A stretch of 64,000 nucleotides of DNA. Source: Bacilli bacterium (GTDB lineage: Bacteria; Bacillota_I; Bacilli_A; RF39; UBA660). The position numbers and the translations under genes are program-made. Below the pieces are notes generated by a model. That model searched no databases, had not been told where the DNA came from, and worked only from the letters and a program-made list of their open reading frames with translations. Positions 1-10,400 of this stretch are shown here, one piece after another (the stretch's first letter is position 1; each line of letters starts with the position of its first letter). The DNA lies in contig JAGBNN010000002.1 of NCBI GenBank assembly GCA_017634385.1, forward strand, positions 217,156 to 281,155, read 5' to 3'.

Positions 1-471
1 TATTTTTTTATATATAAAATCTGGTTCACCATTTCTTTGAACTTGATCTTTTTGTATATTAGTTATACAAATATTTTTAGCAGGTATATATTTATATATT
101 TTACTTAAATATCTCTCATCTGTTTCAAATACTAAGAATTCACTATTTATTTTACCCATCATAGTTGAATCTTTAATAAGAGCAGTTGCTACTCCTGTAA
201 TTAAATTAGAACCCTCTAGATTAGTTGTTACAGTTTTACCAGAATTTCTAAGAGTATGTACTATTAAATTATTAGTTGTACTCTTTCCATTTGTTCCTGT
301 TATAAATATTGTTTTATCATAATTAATATTTGTAAAATATTTAAGAAAATCTTTTCTAAATTTCATTGCAACTGTACCTGCAACTACGCTTCCATTCTTT
401 TTAAATAATTTACATAACACTAATCCAAATTTACAACCCCATAACGTTATTAAAAACCCTATTTTTTTCAT
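1..471 (-). CDS. murT: MurT, lipid II isoglutaminyl synthase Mur-ligase subunit (partial, C-terminus beyond the left edge)
   Basis: Only the first 157 codons are visible. MurT works with the glutaminase GatD to amidate D-Glu of lipid II on the inner face of the membrane. The Mur-ligase P-loop TGTNGKSTT is visible near residues 57-65, preceded by a hydrophobic N-terminus and a VAGTVAMKF segment typical of MurT. The start lies 5 nt after the stop of the upstream flippase, and its AAGGAG Shine-Dalgarno is inside the last codons of that gene, so the two are co-transcribed and probably coupled. The Cys4 zinc site, the C-terminal domain and gatD would lie outside the window. Family assignment is firm; function is by homology. 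Confidence 0.87.
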   Translation of the reverse strand, partial: MKKIGFLITLWGCKFGLVLCKLFKKNGSVVAGTVAMKFRKDFLKYFTNINYDKTIFITGTNGKSTTNNLIVHTLRNSGKTVTTNLEGSNLITGVATALIKDSTMMGKINSEFLVFETDERYLSKIYKYIPAKNICITNIQKDQVQRNGEPDFIYKKI

Positions 472-476
472 ATTAT

Positions 477-2135
477 CTACTCCTTACATAACTTTAACTT
501 AACTAATGTGTTAAAGATTAATTTACCTCCTGGGAATGCTTTTATTTCATCATTTGTAAATACTTTTAATTTAACTATTGATAACCCATAAACAATAGCT
601 CCTATTATTATACATAAAATTGTTAATACTGTATTTCCTAATACATTTGATAAATAATTTTTAATAATAATTATTACTAGTGCCATTAATATACTTGATA
701 TTACTGGTTTTATTATACTTTTACTTATATCTACTTTAAATTTGATTGATTTCTTTAGTGTTATAAAAATAATTAAGAATGTTATTGATTGACATACAAA
801 TGAGCTAATTGGTGCTCCATACATTCCTATATTTGGATTACTTATTAATACCATATTTAATGCTATTTTAACAAAACTTCCACATAATAGTGCTATTGCT
901 GGTACATACATTCTACCAAGACCAAATAAAGATCCTTGTAGTGTATGATTGATAGCTACTATTATCATTGTTACAGATGTTATTTGAAGAACAAGTGCTC
1001 CAGCAGAAGCATTTGGATATAACATTTTTAAAATTGAATCTGCAAGTGTTATAAATCCTACTGCACAAGGAATTATTATAAATAAAGATGTAGTAATTGA
1101 TGATGATATTTTCTTTGATGCTGTCTTATAATCTTTTTTAGATAATAATCCTGTTATTTCTGGAATAAGTGCAAAATAGAATGATAAGTTTACTGCTAGT
1201 GGTAAATTAACTAATGTATCTACTTTCGAAAGTATTCCAGTTGCTTTCATTGCTTCTTGTTCTAATAATTGTTTTGTTGGTAATATACCTTGATATGCTA
1301 TTTGAATACAATTACTTACTGTCATTGTATCAATAAATGAAGTTACTACACTTATTACTGATCCTATAGTTAAAGGTATAGCTGTCATTATAATTAATTT
1401 TGCTATTTTTTTATTTTCAGTAGCATTTACTTCAATAACTTCATTTGAATTTTCTGTATATTTTTTAATATTTCTTTTATAAAATAATAGTAAATAAGAA
1501 AATGATATTAATACTGCAAGTGTTGTTGATACATTTCCACCTGCCGCCATTATATATGCATCTTTACCAACTAATGCATATACAAATGTTATAGTAAGAA
1601 CACAGTTAAATACTTGTTCTAATGATTGTGATGTAGAAGATGCTGCCATTGTACCAAGTCCTGCAAAATATCCTCTAATAACTGCTGATACACATACAAA
1701 GAATATTGCTGGTGAAAGTACTTTTAATACATATGTTACATCAGGTACATTTAACATTCTTGTTGCTATAAAATCAGATGCAAAGAATAATAATAATGAT
1801 GCGATTAATCCAATAATACCAAACACATATAATGCTACTTTAAATATTCTATGTGCTTTCTTGTATTCACCATTTGCTACTCTTGCAGATACAAGTTTTG
1901 ATACTGCACCAGGTATTCCTTGAGAAGATATTATTAAAAGTACAGCATATACTTGATATCCTGCTGAATAATACCCATTACCTAAATCTCCAAAACCTTT
2001 TACGTTAGTAATTGCAAGTCTATATACAAGTCCTAATATTTTAATTATTATATTAGAAAACATAAGCATCATTACATTACTCGCAAATGAACTTTTCTTT
2101 GTTTTTTTCACAAATATTCCCACTTTCTTACTCAC
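477..2135 (-). CDS. MurJ/SpoVB-type lipid flippase (MOP superfamily)
   Basis: A 552-residue polytopic membrane protein with a basic N-terminus and about 14 hydrophobic segments, the length and layout of the YtgP/MurJ and SpoVB group of the MOP exporter superfamily. The motif GIPGAVSKLVSARVANGEY near residues 73-92 matches the family's conserved cytoplasmic loop. Such proteins flip lipid-linked cell-wall precursors across the membrane. The gene directly precedes murT, supporting a role in peptidoglycan precursor handling. Because the organism carries spore genes, a SpoVB-like role in cortex synthesis is an alternative that the sequence alone cannot exclude. Confidence 0.85.
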   Translation of the reverse strand: MSKKVGIFVKKTKKSSFASNVMMLMFSNIIIKILGLVYRLAITNVKGFGDLGNGYYSAGYQVYAVLLIISSQGIPGAVSKLVSARVANGEYKKAHRIFKVALYVFGIIGLIASLLLFFASDFIATRMLNVPDVTYVLKVLSPAIFFVCVSAVIRGYFAGLGTMAASSTSQSLEQVFNCVLTITFVYALVGKDAYIMAAGGNVSTTLAVLISFSYLLLFYKRNIKKYTENSNEVIEVNATENKKIAKLIIMTAIPLTIGSVISVVTSFIDTMTVSNCIQIAYQGILPTKQLLEQEAMKATGILSKVDTLVNLPLAVNLSFYFALIPEITGLLSKKDYKTASKKISSSITTSLFIIIPCAVGFITLADSILKMLYPNASAGALVLQITSVTMIIVAINHTLQGSLFGLGRMYVPAIALLCGSFVKIALNMVLISNPNIGMYGAPISSFVCQSITFLIIFITLKKSIKFKVDISKSIIKPVISSILMALVIIIIKNYLSNVLGNTVLTILCIIIGAIVYGLSIVKLKVFTNDEIKAFPGGKLIFNTLVKLKLCKE

Positions 2136-2194
2136 ATATAATTATATAACAAATACATAAAAAAACAAAGGCATTTTACTTAAGTTTACAAAAT

Positions 2195-2221
2195 AAAAAA
2201 GCAAGATATCTATCTTGCTTT
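2195..2221 (-). terminator. Intrinsic terminator of the zinc-ribbon gene
   Basis: A hairpin with arms GCAAGATA and TATCTTGC and a 2-nt loop sits directly after the stop codon at 2222. A U-rich tract follows on the minus strand. Confidence 0.85.
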
Positions 2222-2965
2222 TTATTGTCTTTGAATAATTTCATAAGTTTGTCTATAATTATCAATTCTTGCTTTTATTGGATTCCATATTAAGAATATT
2301 AAAAATATAAATAATATTATTAATAAAATATTTGCAAGTGTAACCATTAGACTATTTTTTCTTCTTACTTTTGTTTTACCTTTTTCATATTTTTTAATTA
2401 CTTTAATTATTTCTTCATCAAATAATATTCCACAATGTGGACATATTGCAGCTTTTGAAGATATTGAATTACCACATTCTGGACATACAACACCTTCTAA
2501 TTTATAAATATATTGTTTTTTATTTTCATGTACGATTTTTTCTTCAATTATAGGTTCTGCCATCACTACTTTTTCTTCTACTTTTGGTTCTGTTACTATT
2601 TTAGTTTCCTCTACCACTACTTTTGGTTGTTCTACTACTTTTGGTTCTTCTACTACAACTCTTGGTTCTTCTACTACAACCCTTGGTTGTTCTACTACAT
2701 TTTCTTCTCTTATGGTATGTCTTACATATGATTTAACAGTTGGTCTTGATAATTTGCGTATTTTCTTTATTAATATAATTAATAAACCTATAAATAATGA
2801 TACTAAAGCTATTATTAAATATGTTTTTAGTGTTGATACTAATTGATCTGTTACTATAATGGCAGGATTTGTCTTGATTTGAATTGTATATACTATATAA
2901 ATTAGTAATGCACCTAAACATATAGCGAATGGTATCCATTCTAAATATCTACTATATTTCTTCAT
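2222..2965 (-). CDS. Membrane protein with Val/Glu/Pro repeats and a zinc ribbon
   Basis: A 247-residue protein I cannot name. Two hydrophobic segments lie near residues 10-28 and 47-66. A low-complexity stretch of about six VVEEP/VVEQP units (about residues 88-135) follows, then a treble-clef zinc ribbon CPECGNSISSKAAICPHCG near residues 161-179, and a third membrane segment near 205-226. The ribbon probably lies in the cytoplasm. Zinc-ribbon membrane proteins are common in Firmicutes and usually uncharacterised. A good GGGGG Shine-Dalgarno precedes the start, and the gene ends in its own terminator, so it is probably monocistronic. Confidence 0.75.
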   Translation of the reverse strand: MKKYSRYLEWIPFAICLGALLIYIVYTIQIKTNPAIIVTDQLVSTLKTYLIIALVSLFIGLLIILIKKIRKLSRPTVKSYVRHTIREENVVEQPRVVVEEPRVVVEEPKVVEQPKVVVEETKIVTEPKVEEKVVMAEPIIEEKIVHENKKQYIYKLEGVVCPECGNSISSKAAICPHCGILFDEEIIKVIKKYEKGKTKVRRKNSLMVTLANILLIILFIFLIFLIWNPIKARIDNYRQTYEIIQRQ

Positions 2966-3028
2966 AAAAACCCCCTAAATGAAAAATTTGACCTCTATTA
3001 TATACCAAAACCCGATTTTTTGCAAATA

Positions 3029-3051
3029 AAAACAAGTTCTAGATAGAACTT
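3029..3051 (-). terminator. Terminator of rpsP-khpA
   Basis: The hairpin AAGTTCT-AGAT-AGAACTT overlaps the khpA stop codon. It is followed on the minus strand by a T-rich stretch. Confidence 0.7.
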
Positions 3052-3281
3052 ATATTTATTTTTACTCTTTTATTATCTTTTAAATATGAACTTGCTTGTA
3101 CTATTGTTCTTATAGAATTAGCTATTTTACCAGATTTTCCTATAACAGAACCCATTTCATCTTCTGGTACTACTACTTCTATAACGATTTCTTCGTCAGT
3201 ATCAAATTGTTTTACTGATATTGAATCTGGATCTTTTAATAATGATTTAATAATCATTTCTGTTAATTCTACTAAACTCAT
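3039..3281 (-). CDS. khpA: KhpA, KH-domain RNA-binding protein
   Basis: An 80-residue single KH domain with the GxxG loop in VIGKSGKIANSIR near residues 46-58. KhpA pairs with KhpB (EloR/Jag) in Gram-positive bacteria and binds many RNAs, influencing cell elongation and division. The gene starts 2 nt downstream of rpsP, the usual rpsP-khpA order. The rimM-trmD-rplS genes that often follow are not here; a terminator ends the operon at khpA. Confidence 0.93.
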   Translation of the reverse strand: MSLVELTEMIIKSLLKDPDSISVKQFDTDEEIVIEVVVPEDEMGSVIGKSGKIANSIRTIVQASSYLKDNKRVKINISSI

Positions 3282-3283
3282 TA

Positions 3284-3550
3284 CTAGTTACCTCTTTTTT
3301 CTTCATGGAATTTAGTCATTATTCCTGATTTTGATAATAAGTTTCTAGCTGTATCAGTAGGTTGAGCACCTTTTTTTAACCAATCGATTATTGCTTCATT
3401 ATTTAATTTTACATCTCCATCTAATGGATTATAATAACCAACTTGGTCAATTACTTTACCATTTCTTGAAGTTCTTGAATCTGCTACTACTACTCTATAG
3501 AATGGTCTTCCTTTAGCTCCCATTCTTTTTAATCTTATTTTAACTGCCAT
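3284..3550 (-). CDS. rpsP: 30S ribosomal protein S16
   Basis: An 88-residue protein with the classic S16 start [19 protein letters not shown], followed by [23 protein letters not shown]. Length is normal for the family. S16 binds 16S rRNA early in 30S assembly. An AGGAGG Shine-Dalgarno precedes the start, and the gene is first in a two-gene operon with khpA. Confidence 0.97.
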   Translation of the reverse strand: MAVKIRLKRMGAKGRPFYRVVVADSRTSRNGKVIDQVGYYNPLDGDVKLNNEAIIDWLKKGAQPTDTARNLLSKSGIMTKFHEEKRGN

Positions 3551-3589
3551 ATATGAATCCTCCTCTCAAACAATGCATATATATAATAC

Positions 3590-3630
3590 TATAAAAGAAA
3601 AAAGATGTCAACTATTTTTGTTGACGTCTT
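3590..3630 (-). terminator. Terminator of pilin-like gene A
   Basis: An 11-bp imperfect hairpin at 3602-3630 (outer AAGATGTC arm and GACGTCTT arm, loop of seven bases) abuts the stop codon at 3631. A T-rich tract follows on the minus strand. Confidence 0.75.
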
Positions 3631-6600
3631 TTAATTACAAATATAATTTATTTTTCTTCTCTTTGCTGGATTTCTTCCTGGTGTTGATGTACAAGATCCA
3701 CCTGGAATAGTAGATGTATCTGTTATAGCAGCATATTGATATCCACCATGTACTCCACTTGAATATAAATAACAATTATGTTGCCACGAACCATAACTTA
3801 TACGACATCCTCCACTAGATGCAGTTGAATCATCTTCACTAGTTGGAGTATATGGTGGTTTATTTGTAGTATCATTTTTATCTACTACATATACTCCTCC
3901 TTTTGAATATACATAATCAAAGTAATATCCAGTATTATTAGTATCACCATTAAATCTAGTCTCTATTTTATTTGTATAATAATCTAAGTCATCAATATAA
4001 CTTGAATCAAATCCATCTGTTTTTGATACAGAATTTAATGTTATTGAATTTGAATGATATATACTTGTTCCACCAGTATATGATACATTTCCTGCTGTTA
4101 TAATTTCTTTTTCAACTATATTATTTTCAAAAAATTGCGCATATCCAGAACTAATAGTAGATACTGTCCCTGATGAATTAATTGTAACTTTCTTTATTAA
4201 AGTATTACTTAATTCATTTCCACTTATCGGTGGTAAATATCCTACTACACCACCAACAGAACTATTTCCTGTTACTGATGAATTATTTATAGATACTTCT
4301 TTTAATGCACATGGTGCTGATTGACCAACAATTGTTCCAACATAAGCATTCCCAATCATATTAATATTATTAAAATTTGTACCTAAAATTGTTGCTATGT
4401 TTGCATACCCAAACACACCTATATTATTTACTCTATTTGCACTTATTGATATATTAGATATTGTATGTGCTCCACCATCAAATGTTCCTTTAAATTGATT
4501 GAAATAACTTCCAAACATATAATAATGTTTTCCTGTAAAATCTAAATTTGAAGTAACTTTGAAATTCTTTGATAAATTTGCAAATACTGTTGCATTTTTC
4601 CAATCATTTGTATTTTTTATTAGATAATAATTTCCAGATTTTGTTAATACATTATCAATATTTGTTGGAACTGGATCAATTTTATTAGATTTTAATACTA
4701 CATTATTTGACGAAGAATTCTCATAATCATAATAATAATTTGTTGAATCATTTATTCCACCTATCCATGTATCTAAGCTTGCTGCTTCATAGAAGCTTAA
4801 TCTACTTAAATCTGATGTTGTAAATGCATTTGAATTTGCAGTATTATTTACTAATGCTGTTGTTGAGTAATATACGTTACGATTAGCGCCAGATGTAAAA
4901 TATGCATTTGTTCCAGTTACATTAGAGTTTTCAACAATACTGGACACATAAAATTGTTCATATCCTGTACCTAGTGCTGTTGCTGAAGCTCCTTGTACAG
5001 TTATATTTTTTACTAAAACATTATCTATTCCATTTCCACTAATTGGAGGAAAATTTACTAATCCACTTACATTTGTATTCCCCACTACTTTAGCATTTAT
5101 TACCATTACTTTACTTATATAACCATTTGCTGCTTCTCCTATTAATGAAGCAACATATGAATTTCCAACAACATTTATATTATCTATTTTTAATCCATAT
5201 ATTCTAGCACCATTAGTTTTACCAAATATTCCAATATCATTTACTCGTGATGCATTTATTTTTACACCAGATATTGTTTTAACATTGCCTTCAAAAGTTC
5301 CTTTAAATTGATTGTTTGAACTACCTAGCATATAAAATTGCTTACCACTAAAATTAATATCATTTTCTAATATATAATTTTTATCTAGTTTTAAGAAATT
5401 ACCAGCTATATTCTTCCAGTCTTTTCCATTTTTTATTACATATTGATTATTAGAATTTTTACTTAATACTTTATCTATATCATTAGGAATTGGTTTTGAT
5501 TCAACTGATTTTAATACTATATCTTTTGAATTATCATTTTCGTAATCCCAATAATATCCAGACGAATCATTGTCTCCACCTATCCATGTATCTAACCCTG
5601 CCGATTCATAAAAATTAATATCTCCTATATCACTAGTTGGAAATGCGGATGTATTTGATGATTGATTTGCTAATACATTTGAAGAATTATATATGCCTGT
5701 ACCAGATGTAAATAATGCATTTGTACCTGTTAAATTTGCTTTTTCTACTATACTAGTTGTATAAAATTGGGAATATCCTGTCCCTATTGTAACTGATGTA
5801 CCTCCAGTTGCATTTAATGTTATATCCTTTATTACTATATTATTCGAATCATTACCGCTAATTGGTGGCATATTTGTTATTCCACTAACTGATGTATTTC
5901 CGACTATATTTGCACTTTTTACCATTATATCCTTAATCACTCCAGGTGCTGATTGACCAACAATTGATGCTACATTATTTTGTCCTTTTATATTAAATTT
6001 ATCGATTATTAAACCTTTAATTAATGCATTATTTACGTAACCAAATAAACCTACATTGTTTGATGTTGGCTTGTTTATTGTTAGATTAGATATTGTTTTT
6101 GCTCCTCCATCAAATGTTCCTTTAAATGGTTTTGATTCAGTTCCAATTGGTTCGAAATCGCCTACACAAGTTCCTTGTGCTTTACTCATATCTAAGTTAT
6201 TTCTTACTTTTATAGTTTTTCCTGAGTAATTTGTACCATTATTTACATCTTGGCTTAGTCTATATAAATCACTTGCTGAATCTACATATAATATATTACT
6301 ATTACCACTATCTACTTCAAGTTCACATGGTTTTTTATCTTGAACAATTTCTTCTTCATCAGAATCTACTGAACATCCCATATTAGTACTTTTTCCTACT
6401 CTAACTTTTTGTTCATCTAATTGTTTTACTGCACAATATTTACCATTACGCATCTTACTTACTAAATTATTTACTATAAATTTTTTATTTTTTGTCATTG
6501 TTATAGATCCACTTCTTGGTTTATCACCTTTAAAGTTTAGATATCCATATGTATCTATTGATTCTTGTGTTTGAATTGTATCTTTTCCATCAACTGTATA

Positions 6601-6828
6601 TTCGTATATAAAACCTTCTTCTGGTATTACTTTTGCTATTCCTTGTACTTCATCGGCATTATATTGAATTTCTGCTGTGTGCATCATTAATTCTACACTT
6701 TCTCTATAACTTTCCATCTCCGATTTTTCAATAACTTTTAATACTTGTGGTATTGCTATTACCATTACTATTGCTAGTATTACTATTACTGCAAGTAATT
6801 CTATTAATGTAAAACCCTTTTTCTTCAT
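3631..6828 (-). CDS. Giant type IV pilin-like surface protein A with GLUG-type repeats
   Basis: A 1065-residue protein beginning MKKKGFTLIELLAVIVILA, a textbook type III (prepilin) signal: cleavage after Gly5, Glu at mature position 5 and a 20-residue hydrophobic helix. Ordinary pilins are 120-180 residues. Here the helix is followed by about 130 residues of pilin-like head and then three tandem modules of about 240 residues. The modules are rich in beta-helix-type GLUG motifs (GTFDGGAKTISNLTI, VGLFGYV). Each ends in a signature such as LDTWIGGDNDSSGYYWDYEN. The C-terminus is Cys-rich (about residues 1015-1065). It is a paralog of the gene at 7487-10705 and has its own promoter. No pilus assembly ATPase or prepilin peptidase is in the window, so secretion by a pilus system is inferred. 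Confidence 0.85.
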   Translation of the reverse strand: MKKKGFTLIELLAVIVILAIVMVIAIPQVLKVIEKSEMESYRESVELMMHTAEIQYNADEVQGIAKVIPEEGFIYEYTVDGKDTIQTQESIDTYGYLNFKGDKPRSGSITMTKNKKFIVNNLVSKMRNGKYCAVKQLDEQKVRVGKSTNMGCSVDSDEEEIVQDKKPCELEVDSGNSNILYVDSASDLYRLSQDVNNGTNYSGKTIKVRNNLDMSKAQGTCVGDFEPIGTESKPFKGTFDGGAKTISNLTINKPTSNNVGLFGYVNNALIKGLIIDKFNIKGQNNVASIVGQSAPGVIKDIMVKSANIVGNTSVSGITNMPPISGNDSNNIVIKDITLNATGGTSVTIGTGYSQFYTTSIVEKANLTGTNALFTSGTGIYNSSNVLANQSSNTSAFPTSDIGDINFYESAGLDTWIGGDNDSSGYYWDYENDNSKDIVLKSVESKPIPNDIDKVLSKNSNNQYVIKNGKDWKNIAGNFLKLDKNYILENDINFSGKQFYMLGSSNNQFKGTFEGNVKTISGVKINASRVNDIGIFGKTNGARIYGLKIDNINVVGNSYVASLIGEAANGYISKVMVINAKVVGNTNVSGLVNFPPISGNGIDNVLVKNITVQGASATALGTGYEQFYVSSIVENSNVTGTNAYFTSGANRNVYYSTTALVNNTANSNAFTTSDLSRLSFYEAASLDTWIGGINDSTNYYYDYENSSSNNVVLKSNKIDPVPTNIDNVLTKSGNYYLIKNTNDWKNATVFANLSKNFKVTSNLDFTGKHYYMFGSYFNQFKGTFDGGAHTISNISISANRVNNIGVFGYANIATILGTNFNNINMIGNAYVGTIVGQSAPCALKEVSINNSSVTGNSSVGGVVGYLPPISGNELSNTLIKKVTINSSGTVSTISSGYAQFFENNIVEKEIITAGNVSYTGGTSIYHSNSITLNSVSKTDGFDSSYIDDLDYYTNKIETRFNGDTNNTGYYFDYVYSKGGVYVVDKNDTTNKPPYTPTSEDDSTASSGGCRISYGSWQHNCYLYSSGVHGGYQYAAITDTSTIPGGSCTSTPGRNPAKRRKINYICN

Positions 6829-6844
6829 ATTCTCACCTATTTTA

Positions 6845-6872
6845 ATTATAGCATTTATTTTTTTTGTTTCAA
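6845..6872 (-). promoter_or_regulatory. Promoter of pilin-like gene A
   Basis: TTGAAA (6867-6872) is separated by 16 bp from TATAAT (6845-6850), with a TG extension just before the -10. The predicted start of transcription lies only about 10-12 nt before the ATG. Confidence 0.75.
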
Positions 6873-6900
6873 TAAAAAAGACATCTGTTTTACAGATATC
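6872..6900 (-). terminator. Terminator of cotE
   Basis: A 9-bp hairpin (GACATCTGT pairing with ACAGATATC, one wobble) touches the cotE stop codon and is followed by a T-rich run on the minus strand. The same hairpin recurs at 10757-10777. Confidence 0.85.
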
Positions 6901-7421
6901 TATTTTAAAAAATCTTCTTCTACTTCATTATCTATTACTTCTTCTATATCTTCTTCATCAAATACTTCCCATTTATCTTCATCATCTTCTACCATTATTT
7001 TTACTTTTTCATCACCTACTACTTCTATTCCTAATTCTTTTTCTATATCAAAATCAATTTTATTTCCATTTATTTGAACATTTGAACATGTTGGTTGTTT
7101 TAATGCTCTTACTATTATTTCAGAATTATTAAAATCAGCATCTATTTTAGTTTTTACATTTATAAGTTCACTATAATTTATAGTTTTATTTATTACATTT
7201 GTTTTTGTGTCATTATCATATGAATACCATAAATTAATATCAAATGATCCATCTACTTTTACATCTTCTCCTTGAATATATCCATTAAATTTATGATTTA
7301 TAATCCAACATCCTAATATTGTACTTGGAATTTCTTCACTATCTATATCATATTTATTTTTAAAATATTTTTTACCCTTTCCTATTACTGCTTTTGTAAC
7401 AATTTCTTTATAACTAGACAT
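6900..7421 (-). CDS. cotE: CotE, outer spore coat morphogenetic protein
   Basis: A 173-residue protein clearly of the CotE family: YKEIVTKAVIGKGKKY at the N-terminus, then IPSTILGCWIINHKF near residues 32-46, DINLWYSYDNDTKTNVI near 60-76 and an acidic C-terminal tail. In Bacillus, CotE directs assembly of the outer spore coat during sporulation. The ATG at 7421 is preferred because a GGGAG site lies 8 nt upstream; in-frame GTG and ATG codons just before it are too close to that site. A sigma-K-like promoter motif lies immediately upstream. The gene sits between two giant pilin-like paralogs rather than near mutS as in B. subtilis. Confidence 0.92.
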   Translation of the reverse strand: MSSYKEIVTKAVIGKGKKYFKNKYDIDSEEIPSTILGCWIINHKFNGYIQGEDVKVDGSFDINLWYSYDNDTKTNVINKTINYSELINVKTKIDADFNNSEIIVRALKQPTCSNVQINGNKIDFDIEKELGIEVVGDEKVKIMVEDDEDKWEVFDEEDIEEVIDNEVEEDFLK

Positions 7422-7439
7422 TTTCATCACTCCCTAATT

Positions 7440-7466
7440 TAGTTTATGATAAAATGAAAAAAAAGT
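7440..7466 (-). promoter_or_regulatory. Candidate sigma-K-type promoter of cotE
   Basis: On the minus strand AC is followed after 16 bp by CATAAACTA, fitting the sigma-K pattern AC-N16-CATANNNTA. B. subtilis cotE has a sigma-K promoter. The motif is short and could arise by chance in AT-rich DNA, so this is a suggestion. Confidence 0.45.
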
Positions 7467-7486
7467 GCCTACTTTTTAGCACTTTT
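7450..7486 (-). terminator. Terminator of pilin-like gene B
   Basis: Arms AAAAGTGC and GCACTTTT flank a 10-nt loop, just downstream of the stop codon at 7487. T-rich bases follow on the minus strand. Confidence 0.8.
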
Positions 7487-10400
7487 TTAATTACAAGTTC
7501 TAGATTGAATTTTCCCTCTACATATCCAATGTGAATCTGCTGTAGCAGATATATCACCAGTTCCTACTATTCTATATGAATAACATCCATTAGAACTTTT
7601 CATATAATGAATTCCTTTACATGTTGCATCTGTATTTGTTCTATATGTTGTATTTCCTTTATCTGACCATGATGAACAACTACAACTTCCACCAGATTCA
7701 GCATTTCCTGGATCACCTTGTGGATTAAGTTCTAATTGGCTTGCTTTTACTACATATACTCCACCTTTGGAACTTACATAATCAAATAAATAACCTGTAT
7801 TATTAGTATCTCCACTATATATTGTCTCTATAATTCCAGAGTAATATAATAAATCTCCTACATTTCCCGCATTAAATCCATCTGTTATATTTGTTCCAGC
7901 CAATTTGACATTATTTGATGCATAAACATTTGTAGACGTATTTTGATATGAACAAGCATTTGATGATAGTGATAAATTCTCTACTATTGATGATGAACTA
8001 TAAGGATTAATTATTCCCGCAGAATAACAATACTTATTTCCATCAGATGTATTAATAGTTACATTTCCGCTTTTTACAAGTATATTATTTAACCAACCAC
8101 TATTATTATTATATCCACCAGTTCCGCTTCCATTTAGGGCACCTACATAATTATTACCTGTTATATTTATATTGCTAAGTGCTATTTCTCTTATATATTC
8201 CCTAGAAGAATACATAGATCCACAAAAAGCACCTACATAATTATTACCAGTTACATTTATATGATCTAAATTAAGTCCATAGGTACTTCCTCCATATTGA
8301 CCACCAATTATACCAACATAATTAGCTTTACTGGCATTTATAGTTACATTTTTAATAGTTTTTGCTCCTCCATCAATTGTGTCGCCACATCTATTTTGTT
8401 GACTTCCTAACATATAAAATTTATGATTACTGAAGTCTAAATTGCTTGTTAATTTATAATATTTTGTTGTTGTTTTTGCACTTACTTCTTTCCATTGCTG
8501 CTCATTTGTTATTAAATATGGATCTGCTTCTGTTCCACTTCCTGATAAGGTAAATGTAAATGGATTCTCACTTACACTTTTAATTATTATTTCATTTCCA
8601 GCATCATTATAATCAAAATAATATCCAGATGAATCATTGTCTCCACCTATCCATGTATCAAATCCTGCAGCTTCATAAAAGTTAATATCATTGATATCAC
8701 CATTATTAAATCCATTTGAGATATTTGAACCGCCTATTTTTGAATTTTTCGATATATAAGATGAATTTTCTCTTTCATAATTACAAGATGATGGCATTTG
8801 TAATTCATAAATAATTGAAATAGGAGAAATACGATTATTGCCTCCATAATATGAATGAGCAGAATAACAATTTCCTGATGTCCCTGTAAAATTTAACTTT
8901 CCACCTTTTATAACAATATTACCAACATTCCCTAAATCAAACATATTACCATTTGAAGATACTGATGCACCACCTTTAATATCAATATTTTTTAATATTA
9001 CTTCGAGTACATCTGATACCGAACCAAGTGCACCAGAATTATCATTTCCTGTTACCTTTATATTTTCTGCAGTAAGACCAACTACTTTTCCAGCACTAAG
9101 TCCAATTATACCTACATTGTCACATTTACTAGCATTTATAGTTACATTTTTAATAGTTTTTGCTCCACCTTTTATGGTACCTCTAAACCTATTAGTACCA
9201 TTATTATAATTACCGCCTAACATATAAAATTTGTGACTACTAAAATCTAAATTTTTTGTTAATAAATATATTTTTGTTTGTGATGGTATAGTGCTTACTT
9301 CTTTCCATTGTTGCTCATTTGTTATTAAATATGGATCTGCTTCTGTTCCACTTCCAGTCAAGCTAAATGTAAACGGATATTTTTCAACTGATTTAAGTGT
9401 TATTTCCCCTTTTTTATTATAATCAAAATAATATCCTGAATTATCATTATCTCCACCTATCCATGTATCTAAATTCATATTTTCATATGCATTGATATCA
9501 TTTATATCATTTGCTAAGAATCCTGATGTTACATTCGTATTATTGACTTTTACATTATTAGAATATTTTGTACCATATCCTTCTGATACACATTTATTTA
9601 AATTAACATTTAAACTTTCAACCACAGCATAATTAATAGCAGTTCCATATTGAAATGCAGATAATCCACAAGTTCCATTTTCACTATTAAGTTTTATACT
9701 TCCACTTTTTATAAGTACATTTGATATTGCACCCTGTCCTGATCCAATTGGTGTAACTTCGCTATTACCAGTTATATTTATATTTTTAACTATAATATCT
9801 GTTATTGATCTAGCACTTCTGGAATTACCTCCTGCAAGAGCACTTACATAATTGTTACCTGTAACAGTAATATTATCAAGAATAACTCCTTTAATTGTTC
9901 CATTGACATTACCAAATAATCCAACACCATCTGAATTTGGTTTGTTTATAGTTAAATTTGATATAGTTTTTGCCCCTCCATCAAAAGTACCACTAAATGC
10001 ACGACTATTATATACACCTATTGGTTCAAAAGTTTCTACGCAAGTTCCTTGAGCCTGACTCATATCTAAATTATTTCTTACTTTTATAGTTTTACCAGAA
10101 TAATTATTTCCACCATTTACATCTTGACTTAATTTAAATAAATCACTTGCTGAATCAACATATAAAATATTACTATCACTTTTATCAACTTCTAAATCAC
10201 ATGGTTTTTTATCTGCTATTACTTCATCAGATTCTTCAGAATCAACGGAGCATCCCATATTTGAACTTTTTCCTACAGTTACTTTTTGTTCATCTAAATT
10301 CTTTATTGCACAGTATTTTCCATTGTGCATTTTACTCATCAATTTATCTACTATGAATTTTTTATTTTTTGTCATTGTTAATGTTCCGCTTCTTGGTTTG

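Larger units (their letters stand above)
6829..6900. repeat. Duplicated promoter/terminator block, copy 1 (paired with 10706-10777)
   Basis: These 72 bases, running from the start codon of pilin-like gene A back to the stop codon of cotE, match 10706-10777 at all but two positions. The block contains the promoter and Shine-Dalgarno of the pilin gene and the terminator of the gene upstream. Confidence 0.9.

Noticed and set aside
2513..2731. 72-codon plus-strand frame rich in Phe and Tyr
   Set aside because: It is the antisense of the Val/Glu/Pro repeats of the zinc-ribbon gene and has no start signals.
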